A DNA stretch of 64,000 nt from Thozetella sp. PMI_491 (lineage: Eukaryota; Ascomycota; Sordariomycetes; Chaetosphaeriales; Chaetosphaeriaceae), in assembly GCA_021432635.1 (NCBI GenBank), contig MU270030.1:487499-551498 (forward strand), written 5' to 3'. The notes under the pieces are model-generated. The model saw only the letters and a program-made list of their open reading frames with translations, was not told the DNA's origin and did not search any database. Position 1 is the first letter of the stretch. The number at the start of each line of letters is the position of its first letter. Below are positions 1 through 11,302 of this stretch, piece after piece. Made by a program: the position numbers and the translations under genes.

Positions 1-753
1 GACATGTTCGGCCCAACCTGCTGAGCAGATACGTTACTTCTTTGCACACGATCCCATCACGGCAAAAGTGCCGCTGGTGGGCCTTCTAGAGGCCCCATGG
101 AAGATTCCTTGGGAAGCGAGATGTTGCCTGGAAAGTATTGATGCTAAGAACGGGCCGAGAACGCCAGCTATGTCGCTAATCCTCCGGCGACCCGCTGAAA
201 GTGGTCAACTGGGCCGGGGAGGAACAGCCGGGGGGACCCGCTCGGTCAGGCAGTATTGCCGCTTGGAGCTGGACCCGCCAGGCGCTGCTAGGCCTTCGGC
301 GACTTGCAGCGCGGGCCGATCACACAAGCAAGCGAGGATGGGGATGGGTATCCTATTTGTTTTTTTTTCTTTTGGCTTTGCTTCCCAACTGACGCTATTG
401 CTAAAGAAAAAAAATATATTGGTGGTCAGACTGACTGAGGAGGCTAGATGTCGGGGAGGAGGAGCATGCCCCCTTCCCCCTCGTCTGCTCTGTGTTCTTT
501 GGCATTCCCATTCATCCCCTTCCCGTAGACCCATTGCGCGAAAGATGCCGAGACGAGTAGAGAGAATAAAACCAAGTAAATGGGGGTATAATCTATGTAC
601 AGTAGAATAAGTATACGAAGGATCGTGATTTGTGTCACAACCACCCTGCATAAAGGCACGTCCACACGTCCCAGAATTATCTCCATCGCATCGGCAATCA
701 CCTATTTTCCAGCCTCTCTCCAGTGAGCAGTGTCCCCTCATAATCTCTATAAA
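1..753. other. Intergenic, no gene recognised
   Basis: This is the region beyond the 3' end of the methyltransferase-like gene. It holds T-rich and A-rich runs near 359-370 and 404-418 that suit a 3' untranslated or terminator region. Open frames here encode low-complexity, unrecognisable peptides and overlap on both strands, so I call no gene. Confidence 0.5.
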
Positions 754-3700
754 TCAAGCAAGATCCAATCGCACGTTGATGGTGCCCATCCGCTCTAGCC
801 GGCATCCGAGGTTGGGCTTCTTCGCGTAACCCCTCAGCATGCGGAAGCCGCTGCCGACCTTGCGGCCCTCCTCGACGATGGCGTGCACGTCGGCGAGCAT
901 CTTGCCTGCCTCGCGCATCGCCTCGCCAGGGGTGACAGTGTCGGTGAGCCGCAGCTCGCCAGCGGCCTTCTCCATCTCGGCGCGGAGGAGCCAGCGCTCC
1001 CAGCTCCAGCCGGCGGCAAAGCCAGTGACGGCGGCCACGTTGTCCGAGGACCCGGACACGATGGCGTCAAGCTGCAGCGTGCGCACGGGCATGCCGGTGC
1101 TGTCGCGTGCAACGGGGAAGTTCTTGACCGCCGGGCGGGGGCCAATGGGCAGGCACATCCAAGCGCGACGGACGTCCTCGAAGCCGACGCGCTCCAGGCG
1201 GCCCAGGAAGCTCCGCGTGGGGTTGGCGTCGTAGCCGAGCGTCTTGAGGTCGAAGCCGAACTCGACCGCCTTGGCGTGACCGAGAGGGCCCGAGTTCATG
1301 ACGTCGGCGTCGAGGACGCTGAACTCGATGAAACCGCCGGGCTTGAGCACGCGCATGCACTCGGCCAGGCACTGGTCCCACTCGTCGGCGCCATTCTCGC
1401 CAAAGAGCTTGAGGATGGCGTGCAGCTCGCGAGCGCTGACTAGGTCGAACTGGTTGTCGGCGAAGGGGAGCTTGGTCAGGCGCTCGACAGCAACCTGGCG
1501 GTGGTTAGGCGGGCCGCGGATGTTGCTGTTGCTCATCTGGCGGATGGCCTTGGTGGTGACGGTGTAGATCTTGGTGTTGGGGTACTGCAGGGCCACGTGC
1601 CAGGCCCAGTCGCAGGTACCCTGGCCACCGAGGTCCAGGATGCGGGCGCGGTCGTGCGAGACGCCGTTGGCATCGGGCGCCATGCGCGACAGGCGGGCGA
1701 GGCGCTTGGCCACGGGGGCGGCGATGAGGCGCCCGCCGTTGAGCAGCTTGGTCGCCGCCACGTGCCAGGTGGCCATGCTCATCTGGCTGAGGGCGTCGTT
1801 CTCCTTGTCGGCACGGAGCTTTTCTGGGTCGTCGACAACGACGTCGTCACCTCGCGCGACGTTGGTGCTCATGCGCTTCTTGGCAGACATGGGCACGACA
1901 CTGAGCTGGTACTTGCCCAGCAGCTGGTTGCGGTGCTTCTCGCCAAGCGAGATGCGCTGGGCCTGGAGGGCCTCGAATCGCGGCTGCTGGCTGACGAAGA
2001 CGTCCGTCGGCTGGCTGCGGACCGTGTAGTCGGTGAAGGCACGGTAGTACGCAGACTCCTGGCGCGACAGCTTGGAGGGCAGGCTGCGCGGGAAGTTCTC
2101 AGTCGAGACGGGAGCCTCGGAGAAGCGAACCGTCTTCTTCTTGGGCTCGGCCTCCTTCACCTCGGGCTCGGCCTCAACCACCGTGGGAAGGGGGGCAGCG
2201 TCCTTGGGAGGGACATCAGGCTTCTCATCGGCGCGGCTGTGCTCCTCGTCCTCCGGGGAAAACTCAGCCACGCCACCGAGGTAGGACCGCTGAGCCATCA
2301 GCCAAAGCTCAGTGCGGTCGAAGTGCGACAGGGCATCCTGGACCTGCTTCTGAGCATAGTTGGGGTCATACTCCTCGACGATTTCCGTCGCCACGAGGGG
2401 AGAGCCAGGCTCCTCGGGAATGGGTTCCGGCGCTGTACGGGGCAGCATGCGGGCCGACCCCGGAGTCGGGGGGACCATGCGGGCAGATCCCGGCGTTGGG
2501 GGGACCATGCGAGCAGACCCCGGAGTCGGGGGGACCATGCGGGCAGACCGCGGGGTCGGGGGCACCATGCGGGCCGTCCCTGGAGTATAAGGCACCTTGA
2601 CGGCAGTGATGGGGGTTTCTTGAATCTTGAAAGCGGTGGGGAGATCGTCCACTCTCTTTAGCGGGAGCTCGAAAACCCGCTCCACGATCGCCGACTGGGG
2701 ATCGGTGGTGATGGGGAGAGGCCGCGGCGGGGGAGGTGGTAGCGAAGCATGGTTGTTGCTCCAAGGGGTCTTGTAAAACTCCTCGGCGGTGGTCGAGGTG
2801 GGGGGAGCGATGTCGTCGGCAGGGGTGCTTCCGCCTAGAGACCATGTCTTGCGGGTGGCAGAGGACAGCTCAGAGAAGAAGCCGCCCGGGGACGGGATCT
2901 CGAGCTTGGTCAGGCCCGCGAGAGTCCGCGGAGCAGGGGAGAGGCCGAAGGGAAGGTTGTTGCGGGGGAGGTTGGTCACGAGGCGCGGGGGCTGGCGCGC
3001 CTCAGACATCTCATGCTGCAGCTCAGGGACCTCATTCTCGTTCTGGCTACTCTGGTCGTCATAGTCCGACTCCCCGCTGGAGAGGGCCTGGAGCGTCTCG
3101 AGGGCGCCGGGCTGGAGATGCACTCCCGCCCAAGGCTCATCGTCGTCCTGGGCGCCCATCAAAGGGGTCGGAGGAGCGGATAGGGCGGCCATCTCCTCCG
3201 AGTTGAGGCTGCCATCGAGAGACGGGGGCGCCGAGATGGTAGGAATCGCGATCGCCTGCTGCGACTCGATGAACGATTGCTGTGCTGGTGAGAGAGCGAC
3301 CGCCGACGGTGGCGAGAGCGGCACCGGGGACGACTTCTTGATGTCAGGAAAGGTCTCTTCCGACAGGGGCTCGGGGCTCTCTGGGATCACCAGCGGTGCC
3401 AGCGCCTTCCGGGATCCGATCGAGGCCCTCGAGGCCCGCTTCGTGCTCCGGGTGCTGCTGCGTCTCCGGACGATGCCGTTGGACCGCAGCTGGTTCTTCC
3501 TGTCCTTCTCCTCGTCCGACAGGTCGTAGATGTCGAACTCGGTCACATCGGTGTTGACGGAGGCGCGGTTCCACATCTTGGTGGACGGCTCCGACGACGA
3601 TGCCTCAGAGCTGGCGTCGTCACCCTCGCACGAGTCGGCGATGGAGGGAGTCGAAGGCAGGATCGGGGCGGCCATGAAGTGCATCCCCCTCGGGGTGGGG

Positions 3701-3915
3701 AAGTGGTCGCTGAGGGGCGAAAGCCACTGCTCGATCTTTTCAATCTTCTCGACGGATCGGTTGTTCCTTGCCCTCCTTCTCCTCTCGGTGCTGGTGAAGG
3801 TGTTCATCGTCTCCTCAGCCTCCTCGATTATGGGATTAAGTGCACCGGGCCGCTTCCTCGCCTGCGAGGAGGGGGGCCGGTAAGTAGTACTTGGTAGAAG
3901 CAGGAGCTCAGCCAT
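754..3915 (-). CDS. SAM-dependent methyltransferase-domain protein with long disordered N-terminus
   Basis: Single-exon gene of 1053 codons starting at the ATG complementary to 3913-3915. The first ~700 residues are Ser/Pro/Glu-rich and probably disordered. The C-terminal third (about residues 750-910) looks like a class I SAM methyltransferase: a motif I-like strand ILDLGGQGTCDW, then an acidic-loop region, an FADNQFDLVSAR segment (motif IV-like) and a VLKPGGFIEFS segment (motif VI-like). Motif I reads GGQGT rather than the usual GxGxG, but the fold signature is clear. The substrate cannot be told from sequence. About residues 441-490 are a five-copy ten-residue repeat with a PPTPGSARM core, annotated separately. 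Many S/T-P sites suggest phosphorylation, which is inference. This resembles large fungal proteins with a methyltransferase tail; I do not know a named orthologue. Confidence 0.75.
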   Translation of the reverse strand: MAELLLLPSTTYRPPSSQARKRPGALNPIIEEAEETMNTFTSTERRRRARNNRSVEKIEKIEQWLSPLSDHFPTPRGMHFMAAPILPSTPSIADSCEGDDASSEASSSEPSTKMWNRASVNTDVTEFDIYDLSDEEKDRKNQLRSNGIVRRRSSTRSTKRASRASIGSRKALAPLVIPESPEPLSEETFPDIKKSSPVPLSPPSAVALSPAQQSFIESQQAIAIPTISAPPSLDGSLNSEEMAALSAPPTPLMGAQDDDEPWAGVHLQPGALETLQALSSGESDYDDQSSQNENEVPELQHEMSEARQPPRLVTNLPRNNLPFGLSPAPRTLAGLTKLEIPSPGGFFSELSSATRKTWSLGGSTPADDIAPPTSTTAEEFYKTPWSNNHASLPPPPPRPLPITTDPQSAIVERVFELPLKRVDDLPTAFKIQETPITAVKVPYTPGTARMVPPTPRSARMVPPTPGSARMVPPTPGSARMVPPTPGSARMLPRTAPEPIPEEPGSPLVATEIVEEYDPNYAQKQVQDALSHFDRTELWLMAQRSYLGGVAEFSPEDEEHSRADEKPDVPPKDAAPLPTVVEAEPEVKEAEPKKKTVRFSEAPVSTENFPRSLPSKLSRQESAYYRAFTDYTVRSQPTDVFVSQQPRFEALQAQRISLGEKHRNQLLGKYQLSVVPMSAKKRMSTNVARGDDVVVDDPEKLRADKENDALSQMSMATWHVAATKLLNGGRLIAAPVAKRLARLSRMAPDANGVSHDRARILDLGGQGTCDWAWHVALQYPNTKIYTVTTKAIRQMSNSNIRGPPNHRQVAVERLTKLPFADNQFDLVSARELHAILKLFGENGADEWDQCLAECMRVLKPGGFIEFSVLDADVMNSGPLGHAKAVEFGFDLKTLGYDANPTRSFLGRLERVGFEDVRRAWMCLPIGPRPAVKNFPVARDSTGMPVRTLQLDAIVSGSSDNVAAVTGFAAGWSWERWLLRAEMEKAAGELRLTDTVTPGEAMREAGKMLADVHAIVEEGRKVGSGFRMLRGYAKKPNLGCRLERMGTINVRLDLA
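2446..2595 (-). repeat. In-frame 30-bp minisatellite, five copies
   Basis: The string CATGC recurs at 2446, 2476, 2506, 2536 and 2566, an exact 30-bp period. Each unit encodes ten residues with core PPTPGSARMV. The middle copies are nearly identical and the outer ones degenerate, as expected of unequal exchange or slippage. The period is a multiple of three, so copy-number change keeps the frame. Confidence 0.9.
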
Positions 3916-6035
3916 TGTGGATTACCGGGCAGGCTATGGCACGATAGCCCCAAGGCAAATTATTAGAGTGAGATGGGGAAAATAGACCAGCTAAAGTTAG
4001 GCGTAAGCTGTAAGGCAGAGTCGTAGCGGTGGGGTGGACGTCCTGCGCCGATGCAATATCGAATTCCAAATGAGGGGGGGACAGGCTCTTCGGTCCACGA
4101 AGGTCTATTTTGGATAAGCCGCATGCGGGCGTGGGGAGAGAGAGAGGGAGAATGGGAGAGACCGACAGGACCAAGCCCAGATGCCATGGAACGCTGTGGA
4201 TATTATAAACACAGCGGCGGGCTGATGGAGGGTGGGAGAACATATGAAGCCACCCTCCCGGGCTCAGCACTAGCCCGAGAACTCCCCTGGTCCCTCTTCC
4301 CTTTCTGGGCGGCGACGCGCCTAGCCGCTGCCCATCTCGGGTGATTTGCACGCATCGCGGGCAAGCTATGGCTCCATCCAGCGCTTTCTTCCCTGTCGGC
4401 GACTGCCAACAGCGACTGCCATGCATGGCAGCGCTGCAATGAAGACTCGAGCAGACGTGGGTGACGGAGGTGGACTTTTGGCGGGGGGTGGCAGCAGGCC
4501 CAATCACGGTCGATGACGGTGAGCAGGCAGGCTGCAATGGGACCACCCAGAATAGCGATGCGAGCGCACATTGGTCGTCTGGCCTCAGGCGCGCGCCAAC
4601 AAGGCCCGATTCGGCCTTAGGGCGCATGACACGCAGCCAATGGGGGGTCGGCTGCCAGCTCTGCAGGAGACGGGCGCTTAGGTGCGTGAGCGAGCCGTGA
4701 CGATTGGATCCTGCTACTCCCGGCCAGGCGAGCCTGCCAGGCCATCTCAAATGCTCTCTCCACTTGGGTGAACGCAGCGCAGGTAGGCGGCGGAGCCACG
4801 AGACCAGAAGCTCAACCGAGCGGTACTGCTGTTATGCCATCGGCGTCAGCCCCGGCTTCGGGGATTATACACACTTCGGCTCTGGCGAACCAGGGCGCTC
4901 CGATCTCTCGACGCCCACCACATCGACGCCCACCATCACAAAGGTTCTCGGGCCTCCCATTCTGGCCTCACGGCCCGCTGCAGGTGCATCGCAACTCCCT
5001 TGCACGCCGCACTACGGCTTGCAGATAGCCAACAGCTAGGTTGGCCAAGCACGGGGAGCATCCAGATGTGGGAATGAGGAACCTGTGGCGTGCGTGTTGG
5101 CGAGGCATACTCAAGGCTCTGCGCACGCGTTCCATGGGACAGTTCTTGGGGTGGGTTGCAATAGCAAAGGCGCTGCTCGCCTTCGGATGTTGAGAATATA
5201 CGAGGCATGTCTGTCTGGTTGTGGACAGGCCCCGACAAAGCGTAGGCGTTCGGCCGAGCTCGCTGCTCCCGAGTGGGACTTCTTCCTGGAGATTACACAT
5301 CTCTTGATGCTGGCGACCTTTCTCATGGCCGTTCGGGGGGCACCGCCGTTCCAAATCGCGTCACGGGCTGGGCTTGAGACGCGAAATGCTCGACGCGGCC
5401 CTCAACGCTAGCCTTCGAAGGGGGCGCCTTTCGGCGCCTACAGGGCATGAGCGAAATGAGGTAGCCGGTATGGCGTCCGAAGAGACTCAATGCATAGCCG
5501 CCCGATCTGATGACGGGGCGAGCGGGAGAAGCATTCCGGGCGTAGGCCAAGCGCTGAGGTTGTTTGGCGGCTTTGAGCTTGGGGGCTAGTCTCGATGCAG
5601 GAGAGGATCGAAGGAACTGTGTAAGGGCTGCGAAAGAGCAATGACAAGATCTTCTACATAATAGTTTCCTGAGAGGGGTGTAAAGACCTTGGATATTATG
5701 TAGATAAGCGCCCGTGGCAGTGGGGTCCACAAACCCGGCGGCAAACTGGCAAGCTCCCACCGCTAGCGCCCATTGGTCACTGTCGGCAGCCCACCTTTTT
5801 CCAACATCTGCCCCTCGACCCCGCCAAACATCCAAGGAGAAGGAGGGGCAGCTTTTCGCGCCGAAAGCTGTAAGTGTACGAGCCGACGTCAACAACGAAG
5901 CGCCTTCCCGTGAGCACGCGACCGGCCGTGACCCGAAAGATCCAAGGCGAAACCCCTGTCCTGCCTGCGGCCTATCCATTTCCCAAGAAATTAACTGCCC
6001 ACCGCCTCCATCCCCCTTTCCCTGACGCTCAGCTC
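3916..6035. other. Intergenic promoter region, 2.1 kb
   Basis: Divergent space between the methyltransferase-like gene and TMA22. Overlapping open frames of up to 280 codons exist on both strands but show no domain, consistent codon pattern or splice logic. I see a short perfect inverted repeat GGCGCC-TTTC-GGCGCC near 5424 and nothing else distinctive. Confidence 0.5.
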
Positions 6036-7025
6036 ATGGCCGACTCCGAGGCAGAGACCCATGGCCGGCACGTCACCTACTGCGGTGGTATGTGAAGCCC
6101 CTTGGCCCGTCTGGCGCCCCTCCACACCGGCCATTGGCTTGGTGCTTTCCTTGGAGAAACAAGCTGACCCTTAGTCTCGTCCCCAGTCTGCACCTTGCCG
6201 CCCGAGGTATGATTGCATTTATCCCCAGAGCAGCCCGCCACGACGGGTCCCGACGGGTCCTTGGAAACCCCCATCTCCCTGGCACCAGGCGAACCGGATC
6301 GAACTGCCGTGCTAATCAAAACGCCAACAGTACTGCGAATATGGAGGCACCGTGAAGAAGTGCCAAGACTGGCTGGAAAAGAACCACCCCAGCTTGTTTG
6401 CGAGGATATGGTCACCCGGTGCGTGCTGCACCCTCCCCCATGCTGCGCCGTACTCCCATCCGTCAGACCATCTATACAAAGCCTTGTCTCACACCCCCCC
6501 TAACAACTATGCCCGAATGCTGCATTCTGTATATTCTACGTACACCCACATGTACTTGTTCTATTGCCGTGTCCGCGACCCCCGCTGACCACGACTCCCT
6601 CAACAGAGGCCCTCGAGGCTGCCACTGCCGCCCTCTCCGTTGACGCCAAAGACCGCGCCGCGAAGGACGCGAAAAAGAAGGCGGCCAAGGCTGAGGCCGC
6701 CGAGCAGAAGCAGGCCGACAAGCTAGCCAACAGCGTCGTGACTATCAAGCGGATTGAGCGCAACAAGCGCAAGTTTGTCACCTCGGTCTCCGGCTTGGAG
6801 GCCTTCGGGCTCGAGCTGAAAAAGGTGGCCAAGGACTTTGGCAAGAAGTTCGCCACGGGTTCGTCTGTCACCAAGACGCCGAGCGGTGGCGAGGAGATCG
6901 TCGTGCAGGGCGACGTGAGCCCCGAGATTGAAGAATTCCTGCTCGAGAAGTACAAGGAAATTCCGGAGGACAACATTGAGTTGGTCGACGATAAGAAGAG
7001 CAAGAAAGCAGCCGCCGCGGGCTAG
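6036..7025 (+). CDS. TMA22: Translation machinery-associated protein 22 (DENR/DRP1 homologue)
   Basis: Four exons: 6036-6087, 6187-6206, 6331-6418, 6607-7025, giving 192 aa. The N-terminus carries the DENR cysteine motif YCGVCTLPPEYCEYGG, assembled across two introns, which confirms exons 2 and 3. The C-terminal half is a SUI1/eIF1-like domain with VVTIKRIERNKRKFVT, then GKKFATGSSV and GEEIVVQGD, the typical DENR core. In known systems TMA22 pairs with TMA20 (MCT-1) and helps recycle 40S subunits and re-initiate translation. Exon 2 is only 20 nt. The gene is divergent from the methyltransferase-like gene and its 3' end faces the Borealin gene about 185 bp away. Confidence 0.93.
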
Positions 7026-7209
7026 CGAGTCCAAGATACCAGATTGCCATGTTGGGCTATGATCAACGAAATAATACACTCCCTCTCCCCGCGTCCAGTT
7101 CATTTCATCCATTATAAGCAGTGGTCTCGTATAAACGCCGCAAAAACAACCACCAATGTCCGCACATCCCAATAACAACGCCAAAAATAGTGCATGCATG
7201 GTCTTCGAT

Positions 7210-8453
7210 CTAGCCCCTCCTCCGTAGCACCCTGCCCGTAGTCGTTGTAGCCGGAGGCGCCGCGGCTTTCGTTGCAGCAGCCTTCTTGCTAGTGGTTCCT
7301 GTAACCCCCTTGCGGATGGTGCTCATGACTCCGCCCTTCTTCGCCGGGGCCGGTGCAGCCTTCGCTGTCGTGGCGGCCGTCCTCTTCCTCACCACGGTCG
7401 AGGTACTGCCATCGCTGGACTCGGAGATGCCACTAACCCTCCGTGCCGTCCGTGTGGCCGCCGCCCGAGTAGAAGATGCCGTGGTCGTAGTGGCCGCCGC
7501 TCGCCTGGTCCGCGTAGTAGAGGTGGCGCTGCTTGCGGTGCCCGAACCGTTCGACGAGCTCGTGGCAGATGTGTTGGTCGCGTTGCGCTGCGTCGCCGTG
7601 GTCCGAGTCGCGCGTGCTCTCTCGACCATGGTACTTAGAAGGTTGGTCGCGCTTGCCGTCTTGACAGGCGATGCTGGACGCGCGATCATTGACTTGGCGG
7701 GCGAGGCGGGGCGCTCTCTAGGGACGAGCCTAGAGTTTGAAGACGTAGGCGACAGCACCTGACCAGGATTGCGGTGCGCCTCCGCCGCCGCAGCACCGCG
7801 AACTTTCTTCTTAGGGTTCTCAACGTGTTCAACCACGTTCTCCTTGTCACCACCAGCCATCTCATCGCTACACGACTGTCAGCATCGAAGGCTTGCTTCG
7901 GCAGCCCGCACAACACGTACCTTATCCGCTTGACATGGCGCGTGGAAGACGCTGCCGTCGTCGGCCTCGATGCAGGGCGCACTGGCACATCCTTCTCCGG
8001 GACGGGCGGCCGGCCGGCCATAGCAGCCCGAGTAGCTTTCTTTTGTTGATCCTCGGAACACTTGCGCAACAGGTCTCCCATCTTGGTCTTGCGGAGCGAC
8101 GTCGGGATGCGATTGATTCGGATCTCGATGCGAGTGCGAAGGCTCTGCGCATGTAGGTTGTAGTTGGCGCGAAGCTTTCGAGCTCTCTCAGTAACTGTAG
8201 AAAAATGATCAATATCGATGTCTCTCGAAAAACAATGGCCACGCCACGGCTGAAGACACGTACTCTCGAGTTGCAGGTTGTCGATCAGTGCCTGCTTCTG
8301 CCCGAGGGTGATTCCAACCTTCCTCTTCTTCATCGGGCTCGGTCCATCCCCGCGGCCATTCATTTTCGTGGGCACCTGCTCGCTGGTCATTTCTGGCGCG
8401 TCGTCGACCATCGACTGCTCCGACTTTCTCTTCTTTCCACGTGCAGGAGGCAT
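7210..8453 (-). CDS. Borealin/Nbl1-like chromosomal passenger complex subunit
   Basis: Three exons on the minus strand: 8264-8453, 7921-8194, 7210-7867, giving 373 aa. The diagnostic stretch, about residues 64-105, reads TERARKLRANYN...LRTRIEIRINRIP...LRKTKMGDLL, the Nbl1/Borealin N-terminal domain that forms a helical bundle with Survivin and INCENP. The rest is basic, Ala/Thr/Ser-rich and disordered, as in fungal Borealins. It is expected to target Aurora B/Ipl1 to centromeres and the spindle midzone. The start is the first ATG of the frame (a KKRK basic cluster follows); the frame also opens upstream, but only from a TTG. The second intron joins ...KRIS to DEMAGG in frame. Divergent from RPN10 by about 575 bp. 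Confidence 0.85.
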
Positions 8454-9029
8454 ATTGAACAAATATAGCGAATACAGTTGGGTATTCGCGGTCGTTTTCT
8501 TGTCCGGGAGGAGAAGTATTTCGCACTACAATAGTATCGCGTCGCAGGAATCGCGTTGTCGAAGGAGACAAGGGCGGATGGAGTTTTGCAAGTGTATTTG
8601 TTATAGTTTAATCGTGACGTGAATGGCCGACAGGGCGGGAAGTAAACAATCCAAAGCATGGGCCACATGCTGCCCTGGGTTTGGTTGTGGGGCCCTTACA
8701 AACCTATGAAGTACTGATACCTCAAGTATCTAAAATCGCTAGTGTAAATGCAGGCAGCCATTCAGAAATTTAGGTTCCGGTACATATGTTCCATCCTCAG
8801 CAGGCTGAACTGAATTACGCAGAGCTCCAGCCGTGGCGGACCTTCCCAACCGCAAGCAACACTGAAGCTGTTGACAGCCCGGAGAAGCCAAAGAAGCAGA
8901 CACAGACATCCACGCCCTCTCACCGCGCCGTCAATCTGTTGACTTGATCACGGCATACCTGTCGAAACCCTCAAATTCATCCCTTACACAGCCCGCGTCC
9001 GCCGTTCCGGATAACCCGCCAGTGTCAAG
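8454..9029. promoter_or_regulatory. Divergent promoter, Borealin-like gene and RPN10
   Basis: About 575 bp separate the two start codons, so this segment must hold both promoters. I looked for a PACE-type proteasome element (GGTGGCAAA) and did not see an exact copy. No other motif is claimed. Confidence 0.4.
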
Positions 9030-10041
9030 ATGCCTCTCGAAGCGGTGATGATCGTTGTCGACAACAGCGAAAGCTCAAGAAACGGCGACTACACTCCCAC
9101 AAGATTCGAGTCCCAGGCCGATGCCATCAATATCATCTTCCAGAATGTCGTCCAGGGCAACCCAGAGTCGTCGGTCGGCCTCATGAGCATGGGCGGCAAG
9201 GGCCCGGAGGTGCTGGTCACGTTGACGACGGATCAGGGCAAGATCCTGGAGGGGCTGCATCGGACCAAGAAGAAGATCCGGGGGAACACGCATCTGGCTA
9301 CGGGCATCCAGGTAGCAGGCGTACGTTGACCCTCCTCCCCAGTTGCGAGGCCTCTCTCCTTCCCCAACCCGACCCTCCGCCTAGTATACAGTTGCTGACA
9401 CTAATGTCGCACAGCTCGCCCTCAAGCACCGGCAAAACAAGTCGCAGCGCACCCGGATTATCGTCTTCGTCTGCTCCCCCATCGAAGAGTCCGAATCCGA
9501 ACTGGTCAAGCTGGCTAAGAAGATGAAAAAGGCTGGTGTGTCGGTCGACTTCGTGCTCTTTGGCGACACGGACGACGAGAACCAGAAGAAGCTCAACGCC
9601 TTCAACGCTGCGGTCAAGGGTGGCGAGGGCTCCAACATGGTGGTAATCCCACCCAGCTCCAAGCTCCTATCGGAGCAGCTCATCGCGACGCCCATCCTCC
9701 TGGGCGAACAGGCGGGCCCGGGCGGCGACGTCGGCGACGTCGGCGGCGGCTCTAGCACAGCCAACAACGACTTCGAGTTCGGCATCGACCCCTCGGTCGA
9801 CCCCGAGCTGGCGCTGGCGCTGCGCATGTCGATGGAAGAAGAGAGGGCACGCCAGGAGAAGATCGCCAAGGAGGAAGCCGAGCAGGCCAAGAAGGCGAGC
9901 CTGGAGGCGGTCGAGGAGGAAGGCGAGGGCGAGGCATCAGCGTCGGAGCCCTTGCTCAAGAAGGAGGACCATGCCAACAGCAAGAAGGCGGACGACAAGG
10001 ACCGCAAAGACGACGACGCGGATAAGATGGACACCTCATAA
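9030..10041 (+). CDS. RPN10: 26S proteasome regulatory subunit RPN10 (ubiquitin receptor)
   Basis: Two exons, 9030-9320 and 9415-10041, giving 305 aa. The N-terminal ~190 residues are a von Willebrand A domain (AVMIVVDNSESSRNGDY..., IRGNTHLATGIQVA, RTRIIVFVCSPI). One ubiquitin-interacting motif follows at about residues 226-243 (DPELALALRMSMEEERARQ). RPN10 sits between lid and base of the 19S particle and captures ubiquitin chains. The C-terminal tail is acidic/lysine-rich and short, as in fungal RPN10s with a single UIM. The intron falls exactly after GIQVAG, phase 0. NAS6, a proteasome assembly chaperone, lies 40 kb away in this window, probably by chance. Confidence 0.95.
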
Positions 10042-10392
10042 TCCTGCCCCCAGGCGTACGGTTACGGTGCGAGGGAGGAGCGCACGCGACATCGATCTCG
10101 AGGGCTTTAGGCTTCGGGCGTGCGCGGCATGCGCGGCATGCGCAATAGATGGCGTCTTTCTTGGAATGGACTCTGTACTTCTGACGGGACCTGTCACTTG
10201 TAGCATAGATATGGATCAATGGATCTAGCGTTTGTCGTTTGGGCATCCAGAATGCATCATTGCCTAATCGTGACCGAGACTACCGAGGTCAAAACCACCT
10301 GAGAACGCCGACCCATGGTACAAACAGCATCTTTCACCTGTTCCCCATTTCAACCCACCCATCACGGCACTTGGCTCTCCCTACCTCTGCTT

Positions 10393-11028
10393 CTATCTGT
10401 TGTTAATTTCTCTAATGTACGAGTTCAGCTTCCGGTCAAACATGTCGCACCGGACTGGCATCTCCAGCTGGTAGAACGGATTCTTCATCACGTAGTCAGA
10501 GTATAGGTCGTAGATGCGCCGGATCGTCAGGTCGACGTTGGCCTGCGTGGTGTCGGTGAACAGCAGGAACTTAGTCCCCGTCATGGTGTTGAAACACTGA
10601 AGCCTGAAGTTTTCCGACTCTAGCACCTCGAGGCCCGACGACGGTTCCGGCCGCGTGAGCATGCCCGTCGCCGAGGTGGAGGACCGATCGCCGGCCGAGC
10701 CGCTTTGGAGGGGGTTGAGGCGCGCCGTGATTGCGTGGACCCTGAGTACGTGAGCCTGGGCACCGTTCTGCGGGGCAACTACGGTGATGCGAAAAGATAG
10801 GGAAACAGCCGTACCCGTGAAATGTGCCCGCCAGCACGAGGTAGTCGTTGGTGCTGATTTTGTTCAGACCGCCATCGTGGAAGGTCTTGTTGTAGATCAA
10901 GCCACCGGCCTTGTTGATGATGATGAGGCCAAATACAGTCCTGGGATCAATTAGAATCAAATGGTCATATAAACATACTGAGGGGGCTGGCCCTCGCTGG
11001 GTGCGACCTCACATCTTTGCTCGCTCAT
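10393..11028 (-). CDS. TRS23: TRAPP complex subunit TRS23 (TRAPPC4 homologue)
   Basis: Exons 10815-10940 and 10393-10741 are firm; they encode TVFGLIIINKAGGLIYNKTF...LAGTFHGVHAITARLNP and, at the C-terminus, NFRLQCFNTMTGTKFLLFTD...IYDLYSDYVMKNPFY, the longin/Sybindin-fold signature of TRS23. It is part of the TRAPP core that activates Rab1/Ypt1 in ER-Golgi traffic. The first exon is uncertain. One in-frame model uses the ATG complementary to 11026-11028 with exon 10979-11028 and a 38-nt intron; an alternative uses a 35-nt intron from the GTGAGG seen from that strand just after AAAGAT. Both introns are unusually short. The product is about 175 aa. Confidence 0.85.
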
Positions 11029-11302
11029 ATCATCCTAGAATGGGGGTCTGAGATGAGAGGCAAGGTCTAGTTAAGTAAGGGACCGCCTCAGAATCTAGGA
11101 CTGCGGCAGATGGGATCGGAAGGCAAATCAATGTGCGAGTGTACTTGCATCCAGTGTCGTTACTGCTTTGTATTTGTCTTTGGCGGGTCGTTTCCCATCT
11201 ACTCGCCGGATGTTGCCGTGAGACGTGAAGCTCTTCACCAACCACCAACCCACCCAAGCACCCCGAACTGCGACGGTGTTTCGACATCCTCACCATGCCG
11301 CT

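Noticed and set aside
3908-4750. Minus-strand open frame of 280 codons upstream of the methyltransferase-like gene
   Set aside because: Lies in the promoter/leader, lacks protein-like composition and any recognisable motif.
5323-5979. Minus-strand open frame of 218 codons
   Set aside because: No domain or recognisable block; it overlaps open frames on the other strand in the same GC-rich spacer. Likely chance.
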